The notes beneath the pieces are model-generated. The model did no database searches. It had not been told where the DNA came from and saw only the letters and a program-made list of their open reading frames with translations. A DNA stretch of 64,000 bases, from assembly GCF_900199215.1 (NCBI RefSeq), contig NZ_FZQA01000007.1:62001-126000 (forward strand), read 5' to 3'. A program made the position numbers and the translations under genes. This stretch comes from Amphiplicatus metriothermophilus (GTDB taxonomy: Bacteria; Pseudomonadota; Alphaproteobacteria; Caulobacterales; Parvularculaceae). This document shows positions 36,137 to 45,280 of this stretch, in pieces (position 1 is the first letter of the stretch; every line of letters starts with the position of its first letter).

Positions 36137-37198
36137 ATGACTGCTGATATCCTCTTCGACCGCGTCGGCGCCTGGGGTGTCGTCACGCTCAACCGGCCGA
36201 AAGCGCTGAACGCGCTTACCTGGGGCATGGTCGAGGCGTTCCGCGCGCAGCTTCTGAAATGGGAAGGCGACTCCCGCGTCATGGCTGTGTTGGTGAAAGG
36301 CGCGGGCGATCGCGCCTTTTGCGCCGGCGGCGACATTCGGTGGCTTTACGACGAGGCGCGGAAAGACCCCGCCCGCGCCTGCGGCTTCTTCCGCGAGGAA
36401 TACCGCAACAACGCCGCGATCTATCACTTCCCGAAACCCTATGTGGCGCTCATCGACGGCGTCGTCATGGGCGGCGGCGTCGGCATTTCCGTGCACGGCG
36501 ATTTTCGCATCGCAGGCGACCGAACTCTTTTCGCCATGCCGGAGACGGGCATCGGCCTGTTTCCGGATGTCGGCGGCGGACACTTCCTGCCGCGGCTGCA
36601 TGACGGGGTCGGGCTTTACTATGCGCTCACCGGCGTGCGGGCGAAAGCGGCCGACTGCATGGCTGCCGGAATCGCCACTCATTATACGCCCACGGACGAC
36701 ATGCCGGCGCTGGAAAGAATGCTTCTTGATCTGCCGTTCAGCGAGCGCGCCCATGCCGACATCGAGGCGGTTCTTGATGAATTCGCCGGCGATCCTGGCC
36801 ATGCGCCGCTCAACGACCTTCGACCCGGGATCGCGCGTCTGTTTCAGGGCCATGCGCGCATCGAAAGCCTCATCGCCGCGCTGGAGCGCGACGGCGGCTC
36901 CTTCGCCGCCGAAACGCTTGAGACTCTGGGGCGCATGTCGCCGACATCGCTCAAGCTTACTTTCGAGCAGATGAAGCGCGGCCATGATCTAGATTTCGAC
37001 AGCGACATGCGCATGGAATTCCGCATGGTTCGCCGCGTCATGGAGGGCCATGACTTCTTCGAAGGCGTGCGCGCGCAGATCATCGACAAGGACCGCAATC
37101 CGAAATGGAAGCCGGCGAGGCTGGAAGACGTCAGCGACGCGGAGATCGAGAATTATTTCACGCCGCTGGACGGCGAGGAGGAGCTGGCTTTGCCATGA
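36137..37198 (+). CDS. 3-hydroxyisobutyryl-CoA hydrolase (enoyl-CoA hydratase superfamily)
   Basis: A 353-residue crotonase-fold protein. NRPKALNALTWGMV, DRAFCAGGDIRWLYDEA (oxyanion-hole Gly-Gly-Asp) and VALIDGVVMGGGVGISVHGD, followed by MPETGIGLFPDVGGGHFLPR, are typical of HIBCH, which is longer than ordinary enoyl-CoA hydratases. It hydrolyses 3-hydroxyisobutyryl-CoA in valine breakdown and so prevents methacrylyl-CoA build-up. Genes for the preceding and following oxidoreductases are neighbours. Hairpin elements lie on both sides of the gene. Confidence 0.9.
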   Translation: MTADILFDRVGAWGVVTLNRPKALNALTWGMVEAFRAQLLKWEGDSRVMAVLVKGAGDRAFCAGGDIRWLYDEARKDPARACGFFREEYRNNAAIYHFPKPYVALIDGVVMGGGVGISVHGDFRIAGDRTLFAMPETGIGLFPDVGGGHFLPRLHDGVGLYYALTGVRAKAADCMAAGIATHYTPTDDMPALERMLLDLPFSERAHADIEAVLDEFAGDPGHAPLNDLRPGIARLFQGHARIESLIAALERDGGSFAAETLETLGRMSPTSLKLTFEQMKRGHDLDFDSDMRMEFRMVRRVMEGHDFFEGVRAQIIDKDRNPKWKPARLEDVSDAEIENYFTPLDGEEELALP

Positions 37199-37202
37199 AT
37201 AG

Positions 37203-37297
37203 TGCTTAGTACGTAGTACATAGTTCGTAGTGATTGCCGAGCCGGAAAGCGCCTTTCTAGGCATTACGCGCTACGCACTACGTACTACGTACTACAA
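37203..37297. repeat. Intergenic hairpin element 3 (heptad-repeat cruciform)
   Basis: The left arm contains TTAGTACGTAGTACATAGTT (from 37206). The right arm complement reads TTGTAGTACGTAGTACGTAG (ending near 37296). The arms match over about 35 bases with few mismatches and are themselves made of repeated TAGTACG units. The tip is a perfect mini-stem GAAAG-CGC-CTTTC (37245-37257). It fills the whole gap between the hydrolase and the EVE gene. Confidence 0.65.
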
Positions 37298-37309
37298 GCG
37301 GAGCGAATA

Positions 37310-37726
37310 ATGGCCTATTGGCTTTTGAAAACCGAACCCGACAGCTGGAGTTGGGACCAGCAGAAAAAGGCCGGCGCGAAGGGCGAGCCCTGGACCGGCG
37401 TCAGAAACACGGCCGCCGCAAAGAACATGCGCGCGATGAACAAAGGCGATCTCGCCTTTTTCTATCACACGGGCGGCGAGAAGGCGATCGTCGGCGTCGT
37501 CAAGATAATCACGGACCCTTACCCGGATCCAGAGGACGAAGCATGGCCGCTCGTCGACGTCGCCGCCGTCGAGGCGCTGCCGAAACCGGTCGCGCTCGCC
37601 GCGGTCAAAGCCGAGCCGAAGCTCGTCCAAATGACGCTCGTCAGAAATGCGCGCCTCTCCGTCCAGCCTGTGAGCGAAGCGGAATGGAAGCTGGTGCGCA
37701 GGATGGGCGGGCTTAAGGACAAGTAA
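37310..37726 (+). CDS. EVE-domain protein (PUA/YTH-like fold)
   Basis: A 138-residue single-domain protein. The start YWLLKTEPDSWSWDQQKKAG, then WTGVRNTAAAKNMRAMNKGD and LAFFYHTGGEKAIVGVVKII, are standard EVE-domain signatures with the aromatic ligand-cage positions. EVE domains bind modified nucleobases in RNA or DNA; the role of stand-alone bacterial members is unsettled. It lies between two valine-degradation genes, 14 bp before mmsB, which seems a chance or operon-hitchhiking position. Confidence 0.9.
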   Translation: MAYWLLKTEPDSWSWDQQKKAGAKGEPWTGVRNTAAAKNMRAMNKGDLAFFYHTGGEKAIVGVVKIITDPYPDPEDEAWPLVDVAAVEALPKPVALAAVKAEPKLVQMTLVRNARLSVQPVSEAEWKLVRRMGGLKDK

Positions 37727-37740
37727 AGGAGGAACGCGGA

Positions 37741-38631
37741 ATGACCACCATCGCTTTTATCGGCCTCGGCAATATGGGCGGACCGATGGCCGCCAATCTT
37801 GCGAAGGCCGGCCGCCAGGTCGCCGCTTTCGACTTATCTGAAGCCGCGCGCGCACGCGCCGTCGAAGCGGGCTGTCAGGATGCGGACAGCGTCGCCGCCG
37901 CGGTCGGACAAGCCGACGTCGTCGTCACCATGTTGCCCGCAGGCAAGCATGTACGCGCGGTCTATCTCGGTGAGGACGGCGTCATCGCCCATACGAAGAA
38001 GGGCGCGCTTTTGATCGATTCCTCCACCATCGACGTGGACTCGGCCCGCGCCGTCGGCAAGGCGGCGGGCGAGGCGGGCTTTCAGATGGTGGACGCGCCG
38101 GTGTCGGGAGGCGTGGCGGCGGCCGCGGCGGGAACCCTCACCTTCATGGTCGGCGGGGAGAAAGACGCCTTCGAGCGCGCGCGGCCGGTTCTCCAGCACA
38201 TGGGCAAGAACATCTTCCACGCCGGTCAGGCCGGCAACGGCCAGGTCGCCAAGATCTGCAACAATATGCTGCTCGGCGCGTCGATGATCGCCACCTGCGA
38301 GGCGTTCAATCTCGCCGAGCGGCTCGGCCTCGACGCGCAGACCTTTTTCGACATCGCCTCGGCCGCCTCGGGCCAGTGCTGGTCGATGACGAGCTATTGT
38401 CCCGCGCCGGGGCCTGTGCCGGCAGCGCCCTCAAACCGGGACTATCAGCCCGGCTTCACTGCGGCGATGATGCTGAAGGACATGCGCCTCGCTCAGGAAG
38501 CGGCCCGCAACGCCGGCGCGGCGACGCCGCTGGGCGGTCTTGCGGAGGAAATCTACGCGCTGATGGAAGCGGCCGGAAAGGACGGCCTCGACTTCTCCGG
38601 CGTGATGAAGCTCATCAAGGGGACGCTGTAG
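37741..38631 (+). CDS. mmsB: 3-hydroxyisobutyrate dehydrogenase
   Basis: A 296-residue beta-hydroxyacid dehydrogenase. The Rossmann motif FIGLGNMGGPMAANLAKAGR is at the N-terminus, DAPVSGGVAAAAAGTLTFMV is the substrate-binding turn near residue 118, and the catalytic Lys is in GNGQVAKICNNM. It oxidises 3-hydroxyisobutyrate to methylmalonate semialdehyde in valine degradation. A GGAGG site precedes the ATG. The final enzyme (methylmalonate-semialdehyde dehydrogenase) is not in this stretch. Confidence 0.94.
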   Translation: MTTIAFIGLGNMGGPMAANLAKAGRQVAAFDLSEAARARAVEAGCQDADSVAAAVGQADVVVTMLPAGKHVRAVYLGEDGVIAHTKKGALLIDSSTIDVDSARAVGKAAGEAGFQMVDAPVSGGVAAAAAGTLTFMVGGEKDAFERARPVLQHMGKNIFHAGQAGNGQVAKICNNMLLGASMIATCEAFNLAERLGLDAQTFFDIASAASGQCWSMTSYCPAPGPVPAAPSNRDYQPGFTAAMMLKDMRLAQEAARNAGAATPLGGLAEEIYALMEAAGKDGLDFSGVMKLIKGTL

Positions 38632-38679
38632 CGCGTCTCGGGCTGGCGATTTGACCTGTTCCATCTCATCCTGGCGGCC

Positions 38680-40572
38680 ATGACCGCCGCGCCTGCTTTC
38701 GACGAAGTTGCGACGAAGCCGCAAAGTTTCGTGCGCGCCTTCTTCCGCATGACGCGGGCGCTTTGGCGCCCGGAGATGAAGCGCTGGCGGCCGCGGATGG
38801 CGCTGGCGTTGCTCGTCACCGTCGCCGCCAAGGGACTCGCCGTCGCCGCGCCGGTGTTGCTCGGCGACGGCATCAACCGCGTCGTGGCGGGCGCGGACGG
38901 CGCGGAGCGTTCGTTCGTTCTGTCGTTTCTGCTGTTCGCCGCGGCGCGATTTCTGTCGAACGGACTGCCACAGCTCCGGGACGCTTTCTTCTACCGCGTG
39001 ACGCAGGATGCGAACCGTCTCGTCGCGGTGGAGGCCTTCGCACACGCGCAGGCGCAGTCTCTGCAATTCCATCTCACCCGGCGCGCCGGCGCGCTGAACC
39101 GGATCATCGAGCGCGGGGCGGGAGCGATGGAATTCATGCTCCGCTTTCTCGCCTTCAATATCGGTCCCACAATCGTGGAGCTCGCGCTCGCCGCCGCGGT
39201 GATGGCCGCGCTTTATTCCTGGAGCCTCGGGCTGGCGGCCGTGGCCACCGTCGCCGCCTATGCGGTTTTCACCGTGATCGTCACCGAGCGGCGCAACGCG
39301 CTTCGCCGCGCGATGAACGAGGCGGATACGGAGCTTCGCGCCATTTCTCTCGACACGCTCGCCAATTTCGAGACGGTCAAGGCTTTCGCCGCCGAGGGGC
39401 GCGAAGCGGAGCGCTACGACCGGGCCATGCAGGTCTATAACGACCGTTATGTAAAGACCATGCAGTCGCTATCCTTCCTCAACGCCGGGCAGGAGTTCGT
39501 CATGACGGCGGGCCTGCTGGCGGCGGCGCTGATCGCCGCCTTCGCCGTGCGCGGTGGAACGATGCAGGCCGGCGACATCACCGCCGTCATCCTGATGCTG
39601 ACCAATATATATCGACCGTTGAACATTCTCGGGTTCGCCTGGCGGGAGATCAAACAGGGAGCGGTCGACATCGAAAAGCTGTTCGAACTGCTCGACGCCA
39701 GACCGGACATCGCCGACGCGCCGGACGCTGTCCCGCTCGTCGTGACGAAGGGGGAGATCTGCTTCGAGAAGGTGCGGTTCGCCCATGTCGGCCGTCAGGG
39801 CGGGCTCGACGGGGTCGGCTTCACGATACCGGGCGGAGCTTTCGTCGGCGTCGTGGGGCCGAGCGGCGCGGGCAAATCGACGATTCTCAGGCTGCTTTTC
39901 CGCTTTTACGACCCGGACTCGGGCCGGATCCTGATCGACGGCCAGGACGTCAGGGGCGTGACGCAGGCCTCGTTGCGCCGGGCGTTCGGTCTCGTTCCGC
40001 AGGAGGTGGTCTTGTTCAACGATACGCTGCGGTTCAATCTCTCCTATGCTCGGCCCGAGGCAAGCGAAGCGGAAATCGTGGCCGCGGCGCGCCGCGCCCA
40101 GCTCGGTGCGTTTATCGAAAGCCTGCCCATGGGCCTCGACACGCGCGTCGGTGAACGGGGACTCAAGCTCTCAGGCGGCGAGAAGCAGCGGGTGGGCGTG
40201 GCGCGCGCCATCCTATTTGATCCGCCGATCCTGGCGCTCGACGAGGCGACCTCATCGCTCGACTCGGAAACCGAAAAAGAAGTCCAGACCGCGCTCGCAG
40301 AAGCCGCGCGCGGGCGCACGACGATCGCCGTCGCGCACCGCCTTTCAACGATAGCCGGCGCCGATCTCATCCTCGTGCTCGACCAGGGGCGAATCGTGGA
40401 GCAGGGCCGGCATGAGTCGCTGCTCGCATGCGACGGTCTTTACGCTGCGCTATGGCGCCGCCAGACTGCAGATAGCGCCGCCGAGAAGGACGTTAAGGAA
40501 ACGGCGACGGCGACGGGCGATCATGGGGCGCGCGCGGCGCCGGCGGCGCTGTCGCGCGGAAGCGGCTTATAG
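38680..40572 (+). CDS. ABC exporter of the Atm1/HMT1 type (fused membrane and ATPase domains)
   Basis: A 630-residue half-transporter. Six membrane helices span about 45-330, including the family stretch VTQDANRLVAVEAFAHAQAQ and TRRAGALNRIIERGAGAMEF. The nucleotide-binding domain (about 360-595) has GPSGAGKST, LSGGEKQR, LALDEATSSLDSE and AHRLSTI. Atm1-type exporters move glutathione-linked sulfur or metal species and support iron-sulfur protein assembly outside the producing compartment. It follows mmsB by 48 bp and precedes a DUF3137 gene by 9 bp. Substrate is not readable. Confidence 0.88.
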   Translation: MTAAPAFDEVATKPQSFVRAFFRMTRALWRPEMKRWRPRMALALLVTVAAKGLAVAAPVLLGDGINRVVAGADGAERSFVLSFLLFAAARFLSNGLPQLRDAFFYRVTQDANRLVAVEAFAHAQAQSLQFHLTRRAGALNRIIERGAGAMEFMLRFLAFNIGPTIVELALAAAVMAALYSWSLGLAAVATVAAYAVFTVIVTERRNALRRAMNEADTELRAISLDTLANFETVKAFAAEGREAERYDRAMQVYNDRYVKTMQSLSFLNAGQEFVMTAGLLAAALIAAFAVRGGTMQAGDITAVILMLTNIYRPLNILGFAWREIKQGAVDIEKLFELLDARPDIADAPDAVPLVVTKGEICFEKVRFAHVGRQGGLDGVGFTIPGGAFVGVVGPSGAGKSTILRLLFRFYDPDSGRILIDGQDVRGVTQASLRRAFGLVPQEVVLFNDTLRFNLSYARPEASEAEIVAAARRAQLGAFIESLPMGLDTRVGERGLKLSGGEKQRVGVARAILFDPPILALDEATSSLDSETEKEVQTALAEAARGRTTIAVAHRLSTIAGADLILVLDQGRIVEQGRHESLLACDGLYAALWRRQTADSAAEKDVKETATATGDHGARAAPAALSRGSGL

Positions 40573-40581
40573 AGGGGAGCG

Positions 40582-41553
40582 ATGAGCGTATCTCTTCCAT
40601 CCGCCCGCAGCGCGTTCGAGGGTTTTGGCGACTACTACGAGGCGGAGATCGCCCCGTACCTGCGCGCCCGCGAGAGCGCGCGCCGCAGGGCGGTTCTTGA
40701 ATTCGCGATTCTGATCGGCGCGGCCGGCGCGGTCGCCGCGCTTATGTTCTTCTATGGGCCGGGCGGCGATGTGAAATTCCAGATTGCGCTCATCATTTTT
40801 ATGTTGGGCGCCGCGGCGGCGAGCTGGCGGCTGAATCGCGCGCGCGACGACATCGCGCACGGGCTTCTCGAGCGGATATGCGCAAGGTTCGGCTTCGAAT
40901 ATCGCCTGAAAACGAACCGGCCGGACTATTACGGCATGTTCCGCTCTCTCGGTCTTCTGCCCAATCATAACCGGGAGCGTTGGGAAGACGAGGTTCGCGG
41001 CGAGCACGCCGGAACGGACTTCGTCTTCTGCGAGGCGCATTTGCGTTACAAGTCCTCCGGGAAAAACAGCAGCACACGGACGGTATTTCGTGGACAAATC
41101 TTCGTCATCGGCTATCCGAAACGTTTTCTCGGAACCACTGTCGTAAAACGCGACAAGGGGGTATTCAACGCCTTCACTAAGCCGGGGGCGGGATTCTCGC
41201 GCGTAGGGCTTGTCTCAAGCGAATTCGAAAAGGCGTTCGAGGCGTGGTCGACTGATCAGGTTGAGGCGCGCGAACTTCTCGATCCCGTCGTGCTGGAGCG
41301 GTTTCAGGCGCTTGAGCGCTTGTTCGAGGGCAAGCGTCTGCGCGCGGCGTTCACGGAAGGCAAGCTTCTCATCGCTCTGGAATCCGGCGACCGGATCAAT
41401 ATCGGATCCATGTTCAAGCCTTTGGCGGATTCTGCGCGAGTCGAAAAACTCCTCAAGGAATTCGACTTGATCTTCGATCTGATCGACGTTCTTCTTGCGC
41501 GCATCGATGCGCCGCTTGACGACGCCTTTTCTCTATCTCATGTGAAACCCTGA
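40582..41553 (+). CDS. DUF3137 domain membrane protein
   Basis: A 323-residue protein of the uncharacterised DUF3137 family. Two predicted membrane helices (VLEFAILIGAAGAVAALMFF and FQIALIIFMLGAAAASW, about 40-80) are followed by a soluble domain with FVFCEAHLRYKSSGK and FRGQIFVIGYPKRFLGTTVV, typical of the family. Function is unknown. It is probably co-transcribed with the Atm1-type exporter, nine bases upstream, and converges with the sensor kinase gene, stopping three bases short of it. Confidence 0.75.
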   Translation: MSVSLPSARSAFEGFGDYYEAEIAPYLRARESARRRAVLEFAILIGAAGAVAALMFFYGPGGDVKFQIALIIFMLGAAAASWRLNRARDDIAHGLLERICARFGFEYRLKTNRPDYYGMFRSLGLLPNHNRERWEDEVRGEHAGTDFVFCEAHLRYKSSGKNSSTRTVFRGQIFVIGYPKRFLGTTVVKRDKGVFNAFTKPGAGFSRVGLVSSEFEKAFEAWSTDQVEARELLDPVVLERFQALERLFEGKRLRAAFTEGKLLIALESGDRINIGSMFKPLADSARVEKLLKEFDLIFDLIDVLLARIDAPLDDAFSLSHVKP

Positions 41554-41556
41554 CCG

Positions 41557-44500
41557 TCAGGAGGCGGCCTTTCTTTGCGCAGGCCCCGTCTTGGCCGGCG
41601 CCCAACGCCGCAACGCTTCAAGCAGCGCCTCCCTGCGGATCGGCTTCGAGAGGTAGTCGTCCATGCCCGCGTCGAGGCAGCGCTGACGGTCTTCCTTGAG
41701 CGCGTGAGCGGTCACTCCAATGATCGGCGTGCGCCAGCTCTCGCCGGATTCCAGTTCGCGAATCTCACGGGTCGCGGCGAGCCCGTCCACGTCCGGCATG
41801 GAGATGTCCATCAGGATGATGTCGGGACGCTGGGCGCGATAGGCATCCACCGCCTCTCGGCCGTTCGCGGCGATGCGCACGCGGACGCCCAGGCTGTCCA
41901 ACATGGAACGCACGACCATCTGATTGACGACATTGTCCTCGGCAATCAGAATATTCACAGCGTGCAGAGTGGAATCTGGATTGTCCGTAGTTTTTCCAAC
42001 GGCGCGCTGGTTTTTCAGGTGGGCGACGAATGCGCGTTCTGCGGATCTCACAATCGCTTCGAGCAGCACGGCGGCGCGCGCCGGTTTTGCGATGCAGGCG
42101 TCGAAAACGGGGCGGTCAGTCTCGTCCTTCATCGCCTCAGGCTTGCCGGGCGGCGTCAGCGCTATGAGACAGACGTTCGCGAGCGCGGGATCGCCGCGCA
42201 GCGCGCGCGCAAACGACTCGGCCGTCATGTCGGCAAGTTCGTCCTCGACGATCGCCGCCCGATAAGGCGCGCCTTCGGCCTCGGCTGCGCACAGCGCTTC
42301 GACGCCGGCCGCGCCAGTTTTGGCTCGGTCCGCCGCGAGCCCCCACGCGGCGAGCTGTTCGAGCAGAATGTCCGCGCCTGGCTGTTCGTCGCTCACGACC
42401 ATGACGCGCATGCCTTTTATTTGATCCAAAGCCGCAGTCGACAGGTCCCCTCCGCTTTGCGCCGGCGGGAGTTTAAGACGCACACGGAATGTTGATCCTT
42501 CGTTCAGGCGGCTTTCGACCGAAATCGAGCCGCCCATCGCATCGAGAAGGCGTTTGGTGATGGCCAGTCCTAATCCTGCGCCGTCGTGCCGTCGAGCGGC
42601 GGAACTGTCCACTTGTTCGAATTCGTCGAAGATGGCGGCGAGCTTATCTTGCGGTATGCCGCAACCGGTGTCTACGACCGCGATTTCTATATCGGCGACG
42701 TCCTTTCGCGCGATGCCGCGCACGTCGAGCCGGACATGGCCCTGCTCCGTGAACTTCACGGCGTTGCCGAGCAGATTGGTGACCACCTGCCTGATCCGCC
42801 CGGGGTCGCCAAGGAACCTGCACGGAAGGTCAGGCGCGTAGCGAACGAAGGTCTTGAGGCCTTTCGCTTCCGCGCGCAGACTGAGGAGAGAGGCGACGTC
42901 CTCAACCGTTTCGCGAAGGTCGAACGGTTCCTTGACGATCCTCAGCTTGCCCGCTTCAAGTCGGGAGAAGTCCAGGATGTCGTTGATGATCTTCAGCAGG
43001 TTGTCGCCCGAACTGACGATCACCTGCGCAATTTCCCGCTGACGCGGCGACAGCTCGCTCTCCATCAGCAGTGAGGCCATGCCGACGACGCCGTTCATCG
43101 GCGTCCTGATTTCATGGCTCATATTGGCCAGAAATTCGGATTTCGCCCGGTTAGCCGCTTCGGCCGCATCCTTGGCGGCCAGCAGCTCTTCCGACAAGGT
43201 TTCAAGCTCCTGCTGGCGCTGCGTCAGCTCCGTAATGTCGGAGAAGGTGATGACGACGCCGCCGTCGGCGCGCGGACGGGCGTTCTCGCGGATTACGCGT
43301 CCGTCGCGTTGACGGCGGATGAACTCCGCCACCTCGCCGGTTTTTATGGCAGTGCGGATTTGCGCGACATACTCTTCCGCCGTAGCGACTTCATATACGC
43401 CCTGCTGCGCGGCGAGCCGAATGGCGGGAAGTATGCTCTTGCCCGTCTCCCAGAAGCTTTCCGGCAGCCTGGACAGGCGCCACGCCTTCGAGTTTCTCGC
43501 AACGATGCGCAGATCCTTGTCGAGAACGAGAAGGCCTTCGGCCATCGTTTCGAAGACCTCATCAAGAAGCGCCGTTCGCTCCCTGAGCGCAATGGTGCGT
43601 TGCGCGACGATCTCCTCGAGCCTCGCGTTAGCTTCCTGAAGCTTCATTTGAGCCTGTTCGGCGGCCTTGCGCGCGGCGATTTCGGCCGTCACGTTGCGAC
43701 CGACGCCGCGATAGCCCTTGAAGACGCCTTTGTCGTCGAAGACCGGCTTGCCGCTCCGGCTGATCCAGACGGGCTCGCCGGTCCTGTTTTTGATCGCGCT
43801 GACGATGTCGCGGAACGGCGCCAGATTCGCGAGGGCTTCCTCCTGTTTGCGCCAGTTTTCGCCGTCTTCTTCCGTCATGGTGTAGCCGAGATATGCATCA
43901 CCGATGTCAGGTTCCGCGCCCGTTTCCTCGCGCGCTTTGTTCGTAATGTATGTATACCGAAGGGTTTCATCAGTTTCCCAGAACCAGTCCGAGGCGCTTT
44001 CTGCGAAGTCCCGGAATCGCCGTTCGCTTTCTTCGAGCGCGCGCCGGCTTTCGACGGTTTCCGTAATGTCCGACGTCCAGCCTCTCACGCCGAGATACGC
44101 GCCGTCCGATCCATAATGGTGGCGTAGGGTCGTCGAGACGACGCGCGGGCGTCCTTCCTTGTCCCGCACGCGATAGGAGAAATTTCGCAGGTTCGCGCGT
44201 TCGCCCATGGCGGCGCGCAGCGTGTCAAGCTCTTCGCGCGGGCCCATGAAAAAATCGAGATCGAAGACTTCGCCGATCGGCTTACCTAAGCAGGCGGCGG
44301 CGGACTTGCCGAGCAGGACGTCGATGCGCGGCGAAATATAGGTGATCCGATGCTCCGCATCCGTCTCCCACGCCCAGTCCGAGGCCATCTCCATGAAGGC
44401 GCGCAGCGTGTCGTCCATCCTCTGGCGATCTGTTTCTCCCTGCAGACGGCGTATGGTCAGCTCACGAATGAACTCCGCGAATCGACTAGAAAATGCGATC

Positions 44501-45063
44501 ACCGTGAACGAAACGAGCAGCATGAGCGCGCCGAATGCGGCGGCGGCGGGATCGGGTTCGAAGATCAGACGGATGTTGATCGGCGCGGCGGCGAGCAACG
44601 CCACGGCGCGCGTAACCTTCGGGAGCGCGCCGACGGCGAAGGCGCCGGCCAGGCCGAGCACGCCTACCCATGACGACATCAGAAACCGGCCCGTCATGTC
44701 GGCTTGCGCGTAAACGAACATGGCGCAAACCGTCGCGTACGCCGTGAGAACGAGACCAAAAAAATGAATTCGCCGAATGAGCCTTTCGATGGTCTTGCTG
44801 GGAAGGGCGGGAATATCCAGCCTGCGCCAATAATTCAGGCGCAGGATCGGGAACAGGATTAGGGGCGCGAAGGGGAGGGCCGCCAGCACGCTGATTTCAT
44901 GCGCGACATAAGCCGCTATCGCCGCCGTGCCGGCGAATATCGCAATATAAAGCCGCGGCGCTTGGTGAGCGATTTCATTCAGCTGCTGCCGCGCGATATG
45001 CACGGCGGCGCCGCCGGCCCCAGCCTCAAAGGGCGCGTCCTCTCCCTGCATTTGTCCGCCCAT
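41557..45063 (-). CDS. Hybrid sensor histidine kinase with PAS domains and two receiver domains
   Basis: A 1168-residue membrane kinase. Five to six helices lie within residues 35-190. At least two PAS/PAC units follow (MASDWAWETDAEHRITYISP and SASDWFWETDETLRYTYITN), then a third degenerate PAS (LDEVFETMAEGLLVLDKDLR). The His box is SHEIRTPMNGVVGMASLLM and the ATPase motifs are DPGRIRQVVTNLLGNAVKF and DTGCGIP. Receiver 1 is divergent (VVSDEQPG). Receiver 2 is canonical, with the phosphoacceptor in IILMDISMPDVDG and Lys in LSKP. No response-regulator output gene is adjacent, so its output path is unknown. Confidence 0.9.
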   Translation of the reverse strand: MGGQMQGEDAPFEAGAGGAAVHIARQQLNEIAHQAPRLYIAIFAGTAAIAAYVAHEISVLAALPFAPLILFPILRLNYWRRLDIPALPSKTIERLIRRIHFFGLVLTAYATVCAMFVYAQADMTGRFLMSSWVGVLGLAGAFAVGALPKVTRAVALLAAAPINIRLIFEPDPAAAAFGALMLLVSFTVIAFSSRFAEFIRELTIRRLQGETDRQRMDDTLRAFMEMASDWAWETDAEHRITYISPRIDVLLGKSAAACLGKPIGEVFDLDFFMGPREELDTLRAAMGERANLRNFSYRVRDKEGRPRVVSTTLRHHYGSDGAYLGVRGWTSDITETVESRRALEESERRFRDFAESASDWFWETDETLRYTYITNKAREETGAEPDIGDAYLGYTMTEEDGENWRKQEEALANLAPFRDIVSAIKNRTGEPVWISRSGKPVFDDKGVFKGYRGVGRNVTAEIAARKAAEQAQMKLQEANARLEEIVAQRTIALRERTALLDEVFETMAEGLLVLDKDLRIVARNSKAWRLSRLPESFWETGKSILPAIRLAAQQGVYEVATAEEYVAQIRTAIKTGEVAEFIRRQRDGRVIRENARPRADGGVVITFSDITELTQRQQELETLSEELLAAKDAAEAANRAKSEFLANMSHEIRTPMNGVVGMASLLMESELSPRQREIAQVIVSSGDNLLKIINDILDFSRLEAGKLRIVKEPFDLRETVEDVASLLSLRAEAKGLKTFVRYAPDLPCRFLGDPGRIRQVVTNLLGNAVKFTEQGHVRLDVRGIARKDVADIEIAVVDTGCGIPQDKLAAIFDEFEQVDSSAARRHDGAGLGLAITKRLLDAMGGSISVESRLNEGSTFRVRLKLPPAQSGGDLSTAALDQIKGMRVMVVSDEQPGADILLEQLAAWGLAADRAKTGAAGVEALCAAEAEGAPYRAAIVEDELADMTAESFARALRGDPALANVCLIALTPPGKPEAMKDETDRPVFDACIAKPARAAVLLEAIVRSAERAFVAHLKNQRAVGKTTDNPDSTLHAVNILIAEDNVVNQMVVRSMLDSLGVRVRIAANGREAVDAYRAQRPDIILMDISMPDVDGLAATREIRELESGESWRTPIIGVTAHALKEDRQRCLDAGMDDYLSKPIRREALLEALRRWAPAKTGPAQRKAAS

Positions 45064-45198
45064 CCGTTTCTTTGGAAATATAGTTGCCGGGACAGCGTTA
45101 ATTTCAGGTTCATGTGAGCGTTATCCTCAGCAGGAGGCTGGCGAGGCGGCATGCGGACTGGCGATGGTTAATTTTATCTTTCTGTAAGCAGCGTAATT

Positions 45199-45227
45199 TT
45201 GATTAGTTTCTGCACAAAATATATAAG
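45199..45227 (+). promoter_or_regulatory. Candidate sigma-70 promoter for the TadE/TadG pair
   Basis: TTGATT (45199-45204) and TATAAG (45222-45227) are separated by 17 bases in a notably AT-rich stretch before the TadE-like gene. The transcript would have a leader of about 45 bases. This is a pattern match only. Confidence 0.4.
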
Positions 45228-45280
45228 CGCGCTCTCCTAGATTTGCACGTATAGGTTGTGTAAACAAGGGAGTGCGCGCA

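Noticed and set aside
43114-44127. 337-codon plus-strand frame inside the sensor kinase gene
   Set aside because: The kinase on the other strand has clear PAS and HATPase motifs throughout. The plus frame has none.
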